A stretch of 64,000 nt of DNA from Sipunculus nudus (taxonomy: Eukaryota; Annelida; Sipuncula; Golfingiida; Sipunculidae), in NCBI GenBank assembly GCA_026874595.1, contig CM049313.1, positions 24,424,008 through 24,488,007 of the forward strand. Direction: 5' to 3'. Positions 11,035-21,659 of the stretch are shown in pieces. Numbering within the stretch: the stretch's first letter is position 1; each line of letters opens with the position of its first letter. The notes beneath the pieces were generated by a model. That model saw nothing but the letters and a program-made list of their open reading frames with translations. It had not been told where the DNA came from and ran no database searches. Position numbers and translations under genes: made by a program.

Positions 11035-14000
11035 TTAGGTTCCAGGTACACGGCTGAGAAAATCGGGCCCATGATTAACTCTGCCAGACACTGATTCAAC
11101 CTTGAACTTATATTCTTGAAGCACCATCGCCCAACGCATTACACGTTTATTCAAACATTTGGATTGGTTGATATAGATTAAGGGCCTGTGATCTGTTTGA
11201 ATGATGAAGGCCCGTCCAAATAGGTACAAGTCATATTTCCGGACTGCCCATACTACAGCAAGGCATTCCTTCTCTATAGCGGAATAGTTCTGTTCGGACT
11301 TTGACAGTTTGCGGCTCGCATAAGCCACTGGATGTAGAACACCAACACAGTCCTGTAGCAGAATAGCTCCCAGTCCTCGATCTGAGGCATCTGTTTGGAG
11401 CACGAATGTTTTAGAGAAGTTGAGCAGTTGTAAAATGGGAGGGTTTGCTAGTTTTGACCTCAGAGCTTGAAAAGCTCGCTCCTGCGGTTCTTCCCATTTA
11501 ACCTTATTAGGTTGCCCTTTTCTGGTGAGGTCAGTTAAGGGTAAAGCAACCTCTGAATAGTTTGGGATGTAGCATCTGTAGAAACCTGTTAGGCCAAGGA
11601 AACTACGGTCTTGTTTCTTTGTCACAGGACGCTCAGTATCCTGAACTTTCTTGACAAGAGCTGGGTTTGTAGCCAGATGGCCATTACCCACCTGATGACC
11701 AAGAAATTCCAAACTTGGATAACCAATGAAACATTTTGATGGTCGTGCAGACAGATTAGCTTCATGCAAGATTTCAAGCACACGAGTGAGCGATAAAACA
11801 TGCTCGTTCCAGGTTTCATTGTGCACTAAAATGTCATCAATGTATGATACAACGTTATTCACGCCATCAAAGAGTTTACGCATCATACGTGTGAATAGCG
11901 CAGGAGCTACCACAATTCCGAATGGGAGGAAACGAAATTGCCATTGACCATCTGGGGTCACAAAAGAGGTATATTTTCGAGCCCAGGCAGCCATTGGAAC
12001 CTGCCAGTACCCTTTTGCGAGATCGATTTTCGTGAAAAAACGACTGTGTGACAATTCCGTGAACAAGTGTTCAGGGTTTGGCAATGGTTCAGGATCAAAT
12101 ACTACAACACGATTTAATTTTCTGAAATCCACGCAAAACCGCACATTGTTATCTTTTTTTCTGACCATGACGACCGGTGAGGCATATTCGGATTCAGATC
12201 GCTCAATAATGCCAAGAGACAGCATATCTCTTATCTCTTTTCTCATTGTTTCCCGAACAGCTTGCGGAACTGGATATGGTCTAGATCGGATTGGATCAGA
12301 TGTGGTCAAATGTATGTCACATTCTATTACATTTGTCTGTTTCGGTACGTCTGTGAAAGTGTCCTTAAACCTATCAAGAATTTGGCACACATCAGATTTC
12401 TGAGCAGTCAATTCAGAACTTACATGTACATCTGCTTTTGTTTCTTTCCTAACCACAGTAGGCATAGGAACAACATCTGTCAGATCAGTGTCAAACTCTG
12501 CCTCATCTGATTTACCTTCAAGTTCATCGTGTGAAACATCAGTCGCACAAAGTTGCTCAACTACATTATCAGACATAGGGGCATCAAACAAGCAGCTTAC
12601 CTGAGCTGGTTCCGGTCTACGAATGTATCTTTTGAGCATATTTATATGGTAGGATTTCAATTTACCATTGACCTTGACTTGGTAGTCATTATCATTGAAA
12701 CGTGACATGACAGGGTATGGACCTTTCCATTGAAGGAGTAGTTTATTATGATCAGTGGGGAGAAGTATTAAGACTTCATCTCCAGGCTCAAGGGATCTAG
12801 GTTTCTTTCCCAGGTCATAGTACCTTTTGTACCTACCTGCTGCTTTTTCCAGGTTTTGGTGTGCTAACTCACATGTGTCCTTGAGCTTTTCCTTGAGATC
12901 AATGACATATTGATAAGTAGATTTTACCTCTGCATCAGTAGTTTCATTTGTCATCAATTCTCTCAATACTTTCATGGGACCACGAACAGATCTACCATAA
13001 AGTAACTCAAAGGGAGAGAACTGGGTACTTTCTTGGGGTGCTTCTCTATAAGCAAAGAGCACAGCATTGAGGTATCTGTCCCAGTCCCTAGGACGTTCAG
13101 CACAGAGTCGCTTTAGCATGAGTTTTAATGTGGAATGGAAAGACTCAATGAGCCCATTACACATAGGATGATAAGGGGTAGTACACAATTGTCTAATAGA
13201 CAACAAACGACTCACCTCTTGCATGATGGCTGACGTAAACTGTGCGCCCATATCACTCAATACTTCAGACGGGATTCCTACTCTGGAATAAATGTCTACA
13301 AGTGCCTCGGCTATGGTTTCAGTATCAATGTTAGGCAACGCTACAGCCTCTGGGTATCTAGTAGCATAGTCAATGAGGGTAAGCAGGTATCTGTTACCCT
13401 TGTCTGATACAGGTTTTATTGGACCCACAATATCAACCGCAACCCTATGGAAAGGTTCATCTATGATAGGTACTTTGCCTAGAGGCACCTTGGCAACCTT
13501 GCCCTTCGGGAGAGTCCCCTGACATATGTCACAAGATTTGCAATAGGTACTTACATCATTGTGCATGTTTGGCCAGAATAATTGAGATGAGACTTTCTCA
13601 AAGGTACGTGCAATCCCTAGATGAGCTGACATTAATCCATCATGAGCCAGTTTTACAATATTTGCCCTATATTTTGTTGGCACAATAACCTGTGACCGTG
13701 GCTTGTCAGTTGCTAACCTGCCCGAGGTGACCCTGACAAGGTAATTGTTTTTCACATGGAACTGATATCTACCTTCCTGTGGCAGCTTGGCTTTCTGCCA
13801 TAAGTGAGCTAAGCTGTCATCATCTTTTTGTGCAGCCAAGAAATCAGAAGGAGTTACATCTGAGATAGGACTTGTCCTTTTAAGGGCCACAACAGGTTTT
13901 TCCTTTTCAGCTTTTGCTGCTCTAGTCTCTACAGCGTGGCAGTCTACATGCTCACTGTTATGCAGTACAGTCTTACCTTTGCCAAGAATCGGCGCTTTTA

Positions 14001-15153
14001 ATGTCAGATCGGGATCATTGACATCTCTAGCCCCAGGTATGTTTCCGATGATGACATCATACACTGGCTTTGCTATACAGAGTGCCTCTACTTCTCCACA
14101 ATAATATGGTGAAGATACATTCACGTGAGCTAAGGGGAATTCACGGACGGTGCCATCAATCAAGACACATGTTTGTTTATTACCAGTGAATTGCTCTGGT
14201 TGAATTAATTCTAGTCTTACAACAGCAGTGCTGCACCCAGAATCACGAAGAACAGTAACCTGTTTACTGTCCAAGTAGCCATCGCTGGTTGGCATCTTAC
14301 ATGCGTGAGCTTGAGAAACCTTGTCTATACCTTCTTGACATGATAAGCTAAGAACATCAAGTTTATGTCCACACTGGAGAGTTACACGACCCTCATTTGT
14401 GCAGCAGTCTTCTAATTTGCTAGCTAAACAAGCTGCTCCTGTGTTATCAGATTTAGAGTCATTACTCTTACCGGGTATCACATCTTCCATGGCCTTCAAA
14501 ACTGCTTTTGCTACTCTATCAGCTATTGCTTCATGTTGAGGTTTGTTACCTTGTGAATTGTCTACATCTAATGCCTGCGCAAGAGACCTCTGTTTCTGGG
14601 CAGTGAAACCTTTTCTTTCTGGACAATCACGAGCAAAGTGCCCGGGACGTTTACAGAAGTGACAAGTGAGCCTAGAGACATCTTTAATGGAAACTGGAGA
14701 CTTACCTGATGCAGGGGGACTGCGGAAGTCTTCTGCCTTAGGCTGGTGCCTTTCAAGTGGCTTTTGTTTCTGTCCATGCCAATCTTTCCTTGCCCATAAA
14801 CTGTGAGTGTAATACCCATGAGCCTCATTAAAACGCTCAGCCAATTCTGTAACAGTGTCTAAACTAGTACATTTTCTTTCTCTGAGAAATACTGATAATT
14901 CCTTGCAACAGCAGTTCATAAACTGTTCCCTAAGAATTAAATCTCTTAATTGATCATATGTCAGATGGATGCCTGCCATTTTCACCCTGTTATCAAATAA
15001 TCTGCATAAACGCGATGTGAATTGACCTGGTGCCTCATTCCTTTCCGGTCTACTTGTTCGGAATTTTGTCTTATCATAGTCCATCGCATCAGAAAGGGGC
15101 ATCTGCGTGTAAACTTCTAACGACTTGCCCTTTAACAAGGCACTAAGTCTCAT
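11035..15153 (-). CDS. Gag C-part-Pol polyprotein, integrase before reverse transcriptase
   Basis: This 1372-residue open frame encodes most of the LTR element's proteins. Residues 1-110 are Gag capsid C-part, SCAN-like (YDQLRDLILREQFMN). A zinc knuckle lies at 164-177 (CHFCKRPGHFARDC). Protease is suggested by DSG at 304-306 and VYDVIIGNIPG near 364. Integrase follows: HHCC at H504, H511, C541, C544, then D574, D634 and E670 (D-x59-D-x35-E) and a GPY/F-type module near 806-842. Reverse transcriptase comes only after it, about 930-1140, with KIDLAKGYWQ (D1044) and YIDD at 1104-1107. RNase H is at about 1247-1365 (D1255, E1294, D1321, D1364). No chromodomain is seen. The first ATG is internal: true Gag starts upstream at 15556, cut off by a frameshift. 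The SCAN link fits published derivation of SCAN from Gmr1-like Gag. All catalytic residues look present. Confidence 0.95.
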   Translation of the reverse strand: MRLSALLKGKSLEVYTQMPLSDAMDYDKTKFRTSRPERNEAPGQFTSRLCRLFDNRVKMAGIHLTYDQLRDLILREQFMNCCCKELSVFLRERKCTSLDTVTELAERFNEAHGYYTHSLWARKDWHGQKQKPLERHQPKAEDFRSPPASGKSPVSIKDVSRLTCHFCKRPGHFARDCPERKGFTAQKQRSLAQALDVDNSQGNKPQHEAIADRVAKAVLKAMEDVIPGKSNDSKSDNTGAACLASKLEDCCTNEGRVTLQCGHKLDVLSLSCQEGIDKVSQAHACKMPTSDGYLDSKQVTVLRDSGCSTAVVRLELIQPEQFTGNKQTCVLIDGTVREFPLAHVNVSSPYYCGEVEALCIAKPVYDVIIGNIPGARDVNDPDLTLKAPILGKGKTVLHNSEHVDCHAVETRAAKAEKEKPVVALKRTSPISDVTPSDFLAAQKDDDSLAHLWQKAKLPQEGRYQFHVKNNYLVRVTSGRLATDKPRSQVIVPTKYRANIVKLAHDGLMSAHLGIARTFEKVSSQLFWPNMHNDVSTYCKSCDICQGTLPKGKVAKVPLGKVPIIDEPFHRVAVDIVGPIKPVSDKGNRYLLTLIDYATRYPEAVALPNIDTETIAEALVDIYSRVGIPSEVLSDMGAQFTSAIMQEVSRLLSIRQLCTTPYHPMCNGLIESFHSTLKLMLKRLCAERPRDWDRYLNAVLFAYREAPQESTQFSPFELLYGRSVRGPMKVLRELMTNETTDAEVKSTYQYVIDLKEKLKDTCELAHQNLEKAAGRYKRYYDLGKKPRSLEPGDEVLILLPTDHNKLLLQWKGPYPVMSRFNDNDYQVKVNGKLKSYHINMLKRYIRRPEPAQVSCLFDAPMSDNVVEQLCATDVSHDELEGKSDEAEFDTDLTDVVPMPTVVRKETKADVHVSSELTAQKSDVCQILDRFKDTFTDVPKQTNVIECDIHLTTSDPIRSRPYPVPQAVRETMRKEIRDMLSLGIIERSESEYASPVVMVRKKDNNVRFCVDFRKLNRVVVFDPEPLPNPEHLFTELSHSRFFTKIDLAKGYWQVPMAAWARKYTSFVTPDGQWQFRFLPFGIVVAPALFTRMMRKLFDGVNNVVSYIDDILVHNETWNEHVLSLTRVLEILHEANLSARPSKCFIGYPSLEFLGHQVGNGHLATNPALVKKVQDTERPVTKKQDRSFLGLTGFYRCYIPNYSEVALPLTDLTRKGQPNKVKWEEPQERAFQALRSKLANPPILQLLNFSKTFVLQTDASDRGLGAILLQDCVGVLHPVAYASRKLSKSEQNYSAIEKECLAVVWAVRKYDLYLFGRAFIIQTDHRPLIYINQSKCLNKRVMRWAMVLQEYKFKVESVSGRVNHGPDFLSRVPGT

Positions 15154-15160
15154 GGCCCAT

Positions 15161-15556
15161 TCAGATGGGTCCCATTTCTGCCCTTTCGCAAAACGCTCGA
15201 ATCGTTCGAGATAAAGAGTCTAAACGATCACGATTCTCATCAAATGGCGGAATTTTTAGAGGGATGAAGTTGATAATTGGTGATCTTTCCGATTGTTCAC
15301 CATTTTCGCGTGATTTGTCAGCCATTTGTTTTTTTAATTGTAACATTTTCTCATCATGTTTACGCTCAGCTTCCTTTTCCTGACGTATCGCGTCTTGACG
15401 CGCTTCTTCGCGTTTAATTAACCGTTCTTCGCGTTCAGCGTCATCTCTTACTTTTTTCTCTAGGCGCACACGTTCAGTTTCTACAAACTATTGCAACTCA
15501 GGGCCTGAATACCCAAGCTCTTTACCCAAGGCAACTAGCTCTTTTAAGTGTTCCAT
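15161..15556 (-). pseudogene. gag N-terminal part, one nonsense codon and one frameshift
   Basis: The likely start ATG is at 15556 on the minus strand (MEHLKELVALGKELG). A TAG codon interrupts at 15490-15488, codon 23. The frame continues in phase through a highly charged, probably coiled-coil segment (KREEARQDAIRQEKEAERKH) to KIPPFDENRDRLDS. A one-base difference in the T run near 15218-15222 then shifts the frame; the alternative frame continues in phase into the 1372-codon pol frame, showing that Gag and Pol were one polyprotein. About 130 residues are affected. The leader from the 5' LTR to the start is about 535 bp and contains only unconvincing frames. Confidence 0.8.
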
Positions 15557-16075
15557 TTCTAATTTATGAAACACGAACACGAACAGCGGTGTGGTGCAAT
15601 CTCCGGTTGCACCCAGAAAAAAAAACACAAACGGCTGTTTATCGCCGTTACAGTATGTACCTACACGTAGATACACCACCAAGTTTATGGTACCAAACTG
15701 AGCTTCAATGCTCCTTCCCCATAGGGAAACCCTAACTGAACACAAAAAAAACAAAGTAAGGCCAATCGCCTTAGCGTATTCGATCATTACCCCAGCCGTA
15801 GCTGTTAAAACAATACAGGCCGTAGCCAACCCCAGGAGTCAACAGGTACATAGACCGAAATCACCGCAGTATCTTTGTCCGTAGACTAAAGACTACCTGC
15901 GCAGTCATGCACGGCCACAAAACAACCAGCAAACATGAAAAAGACTTTGACACTACATATACCTGAGGATTTCTCTCTCACTAGGGAGAAATATATAAAG
16001 TTCAGAGGAATGCCAATTTTCAAGCCTTATGTTTGTTCGAGGAGTGCGGAAAAGTACCCGACAGTTTGTAGGCAT

Positions 16076-16092
16076 CCTGGCATGCTCGCCAG
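16076..16092 (-). promoter_or_regulatory. Primer binding site, tRNA-Arg-like
   Basis: On the minus strand, one base inside the 5' LTR, the sequence reads TGGCGAGCATGCCAGGA. TGG is the complement of the tRNA CCA end. The rest resembles the complement of tRNA-Arg(ACG) as I remember the human molecule, with two mismatches in about 17 positions. Priming by an arginine tRNA is therefore inferred; the species' own tRNA could match exactly. Confidence 0.65.
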
Positions 16093-17251
16093 TGTCACGG
16101 GGTCACCCTGGCCCGTGGCCAGGTTCGTTTGAAATATTAAGGAAGGATGCCCAAGAATAGCCAAGCACTCTCACACACACCCATGAACAAACAACTAAGG
16201 CAGCAGGTATACAACAAACTTTTTGTATTGACTATATATACAGTGAATTTCAATAAGTTGACTTGGCTGGTAGCTGACGCCGATTTAAAGTTGACACAGG
16301 AACTGCTACAGGTACCAGAGGGACCTTCCCAAAAGTGCGATATCTGAAGACAAATAAAACCCTTATTTCATCTTTACGGTTCGCAACAAAATCTTCCCAA
16401 GAGAAATGTGTCACAAGAAGGGAGTTTTTAGACAGAAAAGCTAGAAGGACATATAGGATTTAAATTAAGACCGGATTTCAACAGGGCACGGCACAAGTTA
16501 ATGGAGTAAAAATTATAGTAATGAAAATATATAACCAGTTATGTTCTTATGAGGCTGCAATACAGTGCCTTTACAATGCAATAAGGAAAATTGTAACAGG
16601 CTCACCAACATTGCGTCAGAGTTTTAGGAACGTCTGTTGTCACAGGTTGGTAGTGGTGGCGTTGGGTTTTCATGGAAACCATCCCTCAGGTTTACTTCCG
16701 GTGCCTGGTTTCCCAAAATTTTTGCTGCTTGTGTAGAGTAATGCATTGCCAAATATTAACATGTAACTTCAGTCACTGTACAGTTTGGTAGAGAGTTTGG
16801 TTTACCATTGTTCATTTGGCAAAAATGAACTCTGACTTCACTTCTATGTTTTTTTTTGTGTGTGTTCAGCTCATAGGTGAACCTCTCGGTTCCAGGTTCA
16901 CAGACCAACTCTGGCCTTCACACAAGATTCCCCATGCACCAAGACACAGAAACGTTACAGCCTCACTTTGAGTTGTGTGATTACCAGGGCATAAGAAAGG
17001 ACGTGTGACAGGGAGAAAGGGGATTCTTAACAAGCAGAAAATAGAACAATTTAAAACCCAATGAATACACCGGGCATTGAAAGGCTGGACCTGACATGGT
17101 CCACTGCACTCAGTAAAAACTTGAAAACAGATCAGGGATTTAAGGTTACAGGACCTTACGGGCTCGGGGAAAGTTGAGGGCAGGGTTAGAAAACTGAGTC
17201 ACATGTAAAAATATAGTAATAATTATCGTTTTCAGCAGTCAACCTGTGACA
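16093..17251 (-). repeat. LTR (5' LTR in element orientation)
   Basis: Near-identical partner of 9571-10728. A TATATATA stretch at 16233-16240, read on the minus strand, lies about 140 bp from the inner edge and is a plausible core promoter for the element transcript; that is inference from position. I see no AATAAA on the minus strand between it and the inner edge. Confidence 0.95.
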
Positions 17252-17256
17252 ATGTC

Positions 17257-18004
17257 AAGGTAGAAGATTCCGGATGCAATGGTTAAGTTTGTGCCCTGTT
17301 AAAAGACGACCACATATTTATCAAAAGGAAAGATAATAATGCGTAAAAAGTCCAGATGGTGCCATCAGTATGCAGGAATTGATGAAACATTCCATGATGA
17401 ATATGCATGCAAAGAATCATGGTGATCAATGCAACAGTTGTTCAGATACTAGAGCTTTTGTATCATTTGTTTTAGTTATTTATTGGGGGTACTTCTGAGC
17501 CCCATAGCTCGGACAGTATGGGTGATAGAGACATAATTTCATATTTCAAACAGACTTTTCATGGGCCTCCTTGCATGTCAAGATACAAGATTCTAGGTCC
17601 AGTCATAACGATTTGTGCCCTGTTAACATATGACCACATCTTTAAAGGTCTCAAAAACAGAGAAAAAAAAATCATGAAAATAAAAAAAAAATATATATAG
17701 TAGCGCCACCAGTCTGCAGAAACTGATGAGACTTTCCATGACCAATATTTATGCAAAATTCATGGTGATCAATGCATTAGTTGTTTAGATACTTGAGCTT
17801 TTCTATCTAATTTTCCATTATTCTGGGGGGGGGGGGGGGGGGTATTTTGAACCCCATAGCTCAGAAGTTTTGAGTAAAAGAGACCTAATTTACGTTTCGA
17901 AAGAGACTTCTCATGGGCCTACTTGCATGTCAAGATAAGAGATTCTAGGTCTAGTCATTACGATTTGTGCCCTGTTAACAGATGACCGCATCTTTTAAGG
18001 TCTC
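17257..18004 (+). repeat. Dispersed repeat, block 1 continued (right of the LTR element)
   Basis: Continues the repeat broken at 9570: removing the LTR element and one target copy joins 'ctctggatgtc' to 'aaggtagaagattcc', matching the repeat consensus seen at 61980-62035. It contains 'agtctgcagaaactgatgag', 'cgatttgtgccctgttaac' and a 16-17 G run near 17826-17842. The block stops at 'ggtctcaaaaaa', 18004, where the LINE region begins. Confidence 0.85.
17826..17842 (+). repeat. Poly-G run of about 16-17
   Basis: An uninterrupted G homopolymer inside the dispersed repeat where other copies have 'ctggggggtact'. Expansion of a pre-existing G6 is the likely origin. It could form a G-quadruplex. 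Length may be unreliable in the assembly. Confidence 0.8.
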
Positions 18005-18314
18005 AAAAAATTACATCAAGCTATTCTATATTAATAATTATTTATATACAACATCCATATACAAAACTTTAGTATTGCACCATATATTTGTTGTTCAGCT
18101 TTTTAGAGTTACATTTCTTATTCTGTGTAATTTTATCTATGCAGGAACACAACTCCAGATGCCGTTATAGTCACCCACTATAAGTTCTCGAGATAGCTGT
18201 TACATATAGCTGTCTATCCCTCCAGACACACTCCTGCTCATTTCTGGTTGTTAATTACAAACCACATCTTATCAAACTGTTAGTTTTTGTTCGTGTGTAC
18301 ATCAATGTGTCAAT

Positions 18315-18766
18315 GTGCATGTTGACTCAAGTGTGTTTACTTTTGATCATGCTATTGATAGGATCAAGCAAGTCAAATCTGACCATCTTCTCATACACAT
18401 CGGTCCAAATCATGTAAGCAAAGAAAATGCAGACACTAGCATTCGTAAGTTCCGTAAGATTGTGCCAATTATAAAACAGAATCCTAGTATTAAGCACGTC
18501 ACAATTAGCACAGTGATTAGCAGACCCTCTAAGATATACTCTAAAAGAATAAGACTTCTGAATGCCGCACTAGAAATCTACGCTAAAAAAAAAACGGATA
18601 GACTCTGCTAATGAATGATAACCTTGGTCCATTTACACTAAAATCTGACAACCTCCATCTAAACAAGAAAGGCTCAAAGGCATTCCGTTCAAATATATGT
18701 GATGTAATCAAAATCGCAACCTCTCTTAAAAATTTTCACAAGCAAGCAGTAAAAGAATTATCATGA
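18315..18766 (+). pseudogene. LINE ORF1, SGNH/GDSL hydrolase-like
   Basis: The reading IDRIKQVKSDHLLIHIGPNH fits the SGNH block III 'IHIGTNH' (here P for T), and after a frame change in an A run near 18590 the downstream NDNLGPF and LHLNKKGSKAF fit the C-terminal D-x-x-H block. Such esterase-like ORF1 proteins are known in CR1/L2-group LINEs, where the role is thought to be membrane or RNP related. The start is missing; the first ATG at 18315 falls inside the domain. A frameshift and a stop separate the two halves. Ends at the TGA just before the ORF2 start at 18763. Confidence 0.65.
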
Positions 18767-19545
18767 ACAGTACCCCTTACAACGAGAGTTACTTACCTGG
18801 TCACAACAATGACGGGTTCATTCCCTATTATCAAAACGTGCCTTCCTCAAACACGCATGATAATGGTACCTCAATTGAAACACTCCTACAGTGTATCCGA
18901 AAGAAGAATGGCCTAACTATAATCCACTTAAATGTAAGAAGTCTTCCTCCCAAGTTCGACGAATTAGTGCAACTTGGTTGGACGATAGTATCGCAACCCA
19001 TGAAATCGAAATTCCGGGGTATACTCTCTACCGAAAAGACCGAAATAGACATGGTGGAGGTGTTGCCATTTATGTACAAAGTTCCTTGCAATCTACCGTA
19101 TGTCCTTTTATTTCTAATGATCATCTAGAAGTAATCTGGGTCCTAATTCAATGGAACAGACGTAACTCTCTGATCGGGTGTATATATAGACCGCCTCACT
19201 CTGACAAAAGTTATTTACAACTTCTCTTCGATAACATTAGCCTTGCTATGGCTAAACATGTTCATACAGTGATCATAGGCAATTTAATATTGATTTTAAT
19301 AACCCCAAAGCGTCTATAAATGTTAAGTTGGTGAATAAGGCCACATCATACAACCTTCATCAACTTATAACCTCCCCAACTCGAGTCACCGCAACCTCAT
19401 CCAGTGCGATAGATTTGATTTTTACAAATACACCCGGTATTCACTCATCATCCGGCGTTATTCCGTGGTCACTTAGCGATCATTATCTTATTTTTACCCG
19501 GCTCTCAGGAGGCAGTTGCCAAAAAAGGAACCAAATTTGTGAGAG
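18763..19545 (+). pseudogene. LINE ORF2 endonuclease domain, frameshifted
   Basis: The N-part reads GLTIIHLNVRSLPPKFDEL, the usual start of an APE-type endonuclease. After a frame change near 18965 comes WLDDSIATHEIEIPGYTLYR, then KDRNRHGGGVAIYV and GCIYRPPHSDKSY, then a degraded 'IGNLILIL' where GDFN is expected. After another shift near 19310 come SYNLHQLITSPTRVT, SAIDLIFTN and LSDHYLIF, the C-terminal catalytic blocks. At least three frame changes, so the nicking enzyme is dead in this copy. Confidence 0.8.
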
Positions 19546-21659
19546 TTAGGTCCTTTAAGAAAGTTGATCCCCTTGCCTTCAAGCGGTCCATTCAGTCATC
19601 ATTAACATTTCACTGTCTTCCCGATGTAAATGATGTCATCTCAGCCTGGAATCTATGGCATGATGAATTTCTGACCATATGTAATAAACACGCACCTTTT
19701 AGAACGTTTAGAGTTAGAAATAATAGACACAATCCCTGGATGTCACCTGATATCCAGCGTCTAATATATAACCGAGAACGCATTCGTAAATCTGCTGTGT
19801 CAAATAATGATCCACAGCTGTGGGCACAGTTCAGGCGGTTACGTAATTGGGTCACTTGCATGATCCGTCAACTGAAACGTTCCTATTATAGACACAAGGC
19901 ACAGTCATCAAAATCTCCCAAGGAGATTTGGCAGTCTTTAAAACACGTGATCAATCCAGTTAGCCGGGGTCAAGATAGTCCAGATCTAACTGCGGATGAC
20001 CTGAATGACTTCTTTGCCTCAGTTGGAAAAACTTTAACCAAAGCATTTACCAAAGATGTTGTGCAGGACCAACCTGATTTTACTGATTCTCGGTTTTCAA
20101 TCCCTCAAATGAGCCAACAGGATGTCGTGAAATTTCTAGTCGTATTTAAGAATAAACATGGAATTGATGTCCTTAATATGCCGGGGTTCTTACTTGGAGA
20201 GGCCGCGGTCATCTTAGCGCCATCGCTGACACATATTCTTAACTTATCACTCAGTACAGGAATAGTTCCTCCTGACTGGAAGTGTGCAAGGGTGGTACCC
20301 ATTTATAAGGGTAAAGGGAAACTTTCTGATACTAACAATTACCGGCCAATTTCGATCACCAGCCATGTGATTAAAATCTTAGAGAAGCACATTAAACGTC
20401 ATCTCCTTAATTACTTAAACCACAAACGCTTGATATCTCCTGAACAAACTGCCTTTCTTGCAAACAACTCTACCCAAACTGCATTACATAGAATAGTTGA
20501 TAATTGGCTGACAGTTATGAACTGCGGACGTGTAAACTCCATATGCTTTCTCGACCTTAAAAAAGGTTTTGATTCCCTAAATCACGATATATTATTGGGT
20601 AAATTAAAACAGTATGGCGTAAATGGAAACTCGCACACCTGGTTTTATAATTATTTATACGACCGAAAGCAGTTTGTCTGCTTCAATAACTATAATTCTG
20701 AGGTGAAAACCATCGATACAGGTGTACCACAAGGCACTGTACTTGGACCCATTCTTTTCCTACTATATCTTAATGACTTGCCCGATAATGTAACAGACGC
20801 AAAATGCTCGATTTATGCTGACGACATCACGCTATACGCAGACGGCATCGATCGCGAATCAGCACAACATTAGTTACAGGCTGCTGTAGACCAAGTTACT
20901 AAATGGCTTAATAAAAACAAACTAATTGCAAACGCCACAAAATCAGCTACTATGCTTGTGAGTTCCAAGCAACGCAAACAATCAAATTCATTACAAATAA
21001 TTATCGATAAAGATATTGTCCCGAATGTCAATGAATTTCCTCACCTTGGCTTGATCATTGACGCCCATCTCACATGGAAATCTCACACTTCTACCGTTCT
21101 TAAAAAGCTATGTTGCAAAATTGGACTTTTACATCGGCTCAGCAAATTTCTACCACAGAAGTTTTTAGTCACTATATATCACGCCTTTGCTCAACCCTCA
21201 ATAGATTATAGCCTAACAGTATGGGGCAGCTGTCCCAGCACATTCCGTGCCGCAATCCAACGAATGCAGTGTCGTGCGGCTAGGAAATTAACAAAAAATT
21301 ACGACCCAACTCAAAGAAGTTTAGATTTAGTGAAAGAAATATGCTTAATGACAATTGAACAGCGATATTTGTACCTCCTATCTATTTTAACCTATAAATG
21401 CATAAATGATTTAGCCCCTTCATATTTATGTAAGAATTTTCATATGGCGAAGGGCATTCATAATTATTCGACGCGGTTAACCGAAAACAAAAACTGTATC
21501 CTTCCGAAACCGCGTATTGAAGCCTTCAAGGCTACCTCTTTTTATGCAGGCAGTACTCTATGGAACTCCCTTCCTCGACACATTAAGTTTGCTTCTAATT
21601 TGCAGCATTTTAAAAAATTATCACGTTCGTACTTCTCCGATTTTACAATGATGTCATAA
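19539..21659 (+). pseudogene. LINE reverse transcriptase with one in-frame stop
   Basis: A long frame encodes the linker and reverse transcriptase: VVPIYKGKGKLSDTNNYRPIS, LISPEQTAFL, ICFLDLKKGFDSLNHD (catalytic D), TGVPQGTVLGPILFLLY and SIYADDITLYAD (YADD intact). TAG at 20871-20873 interrupts it; the same frame resumes at once (LQAAVDQVTKWLNKNKL) and runs to 21659 through the CR1-type thumb and C-terminal region (YHAFAQPSIDYSLTVWGSC). So only one nonsense change separates 444 and about 260 residues. Otherwise conserved, suggesting a fairly recent copy despite its broken endonuclease. Confidence 0.9.

Larger units (their letters stand above)
9571..17251 (-). mobile_element. Gmr1-like Ty3/gypsy LTR retrotransposon, near complete
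   Basis: A 7681-bp element on the minus strand bounded by 1158/1159-bp LTRs that begin TGTCACGG and end TGTGACA. The 5-bp target duplication atgtc lies at 9566-9570 and 17252-17256. By hand alignment the LTRs differ at about 14 substitutions and one poly-T length change, roughly 1.2 percent, so insertion was recent. A primer binding site and polypurine tract are visible. Coding order is gag (CCHC)-protease-integrase-reverse transcriptase-RNase H. Integrase upstream of reverse transcriptase is the hallmark of the Gmr1 group and the reverse of normal Ty3/gypsy. pol is open, while gag carries one nonsense codon and one frameshift, so this copy is probably not autonomous but may be mobilised by relatives. 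Confidence 0.93.
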
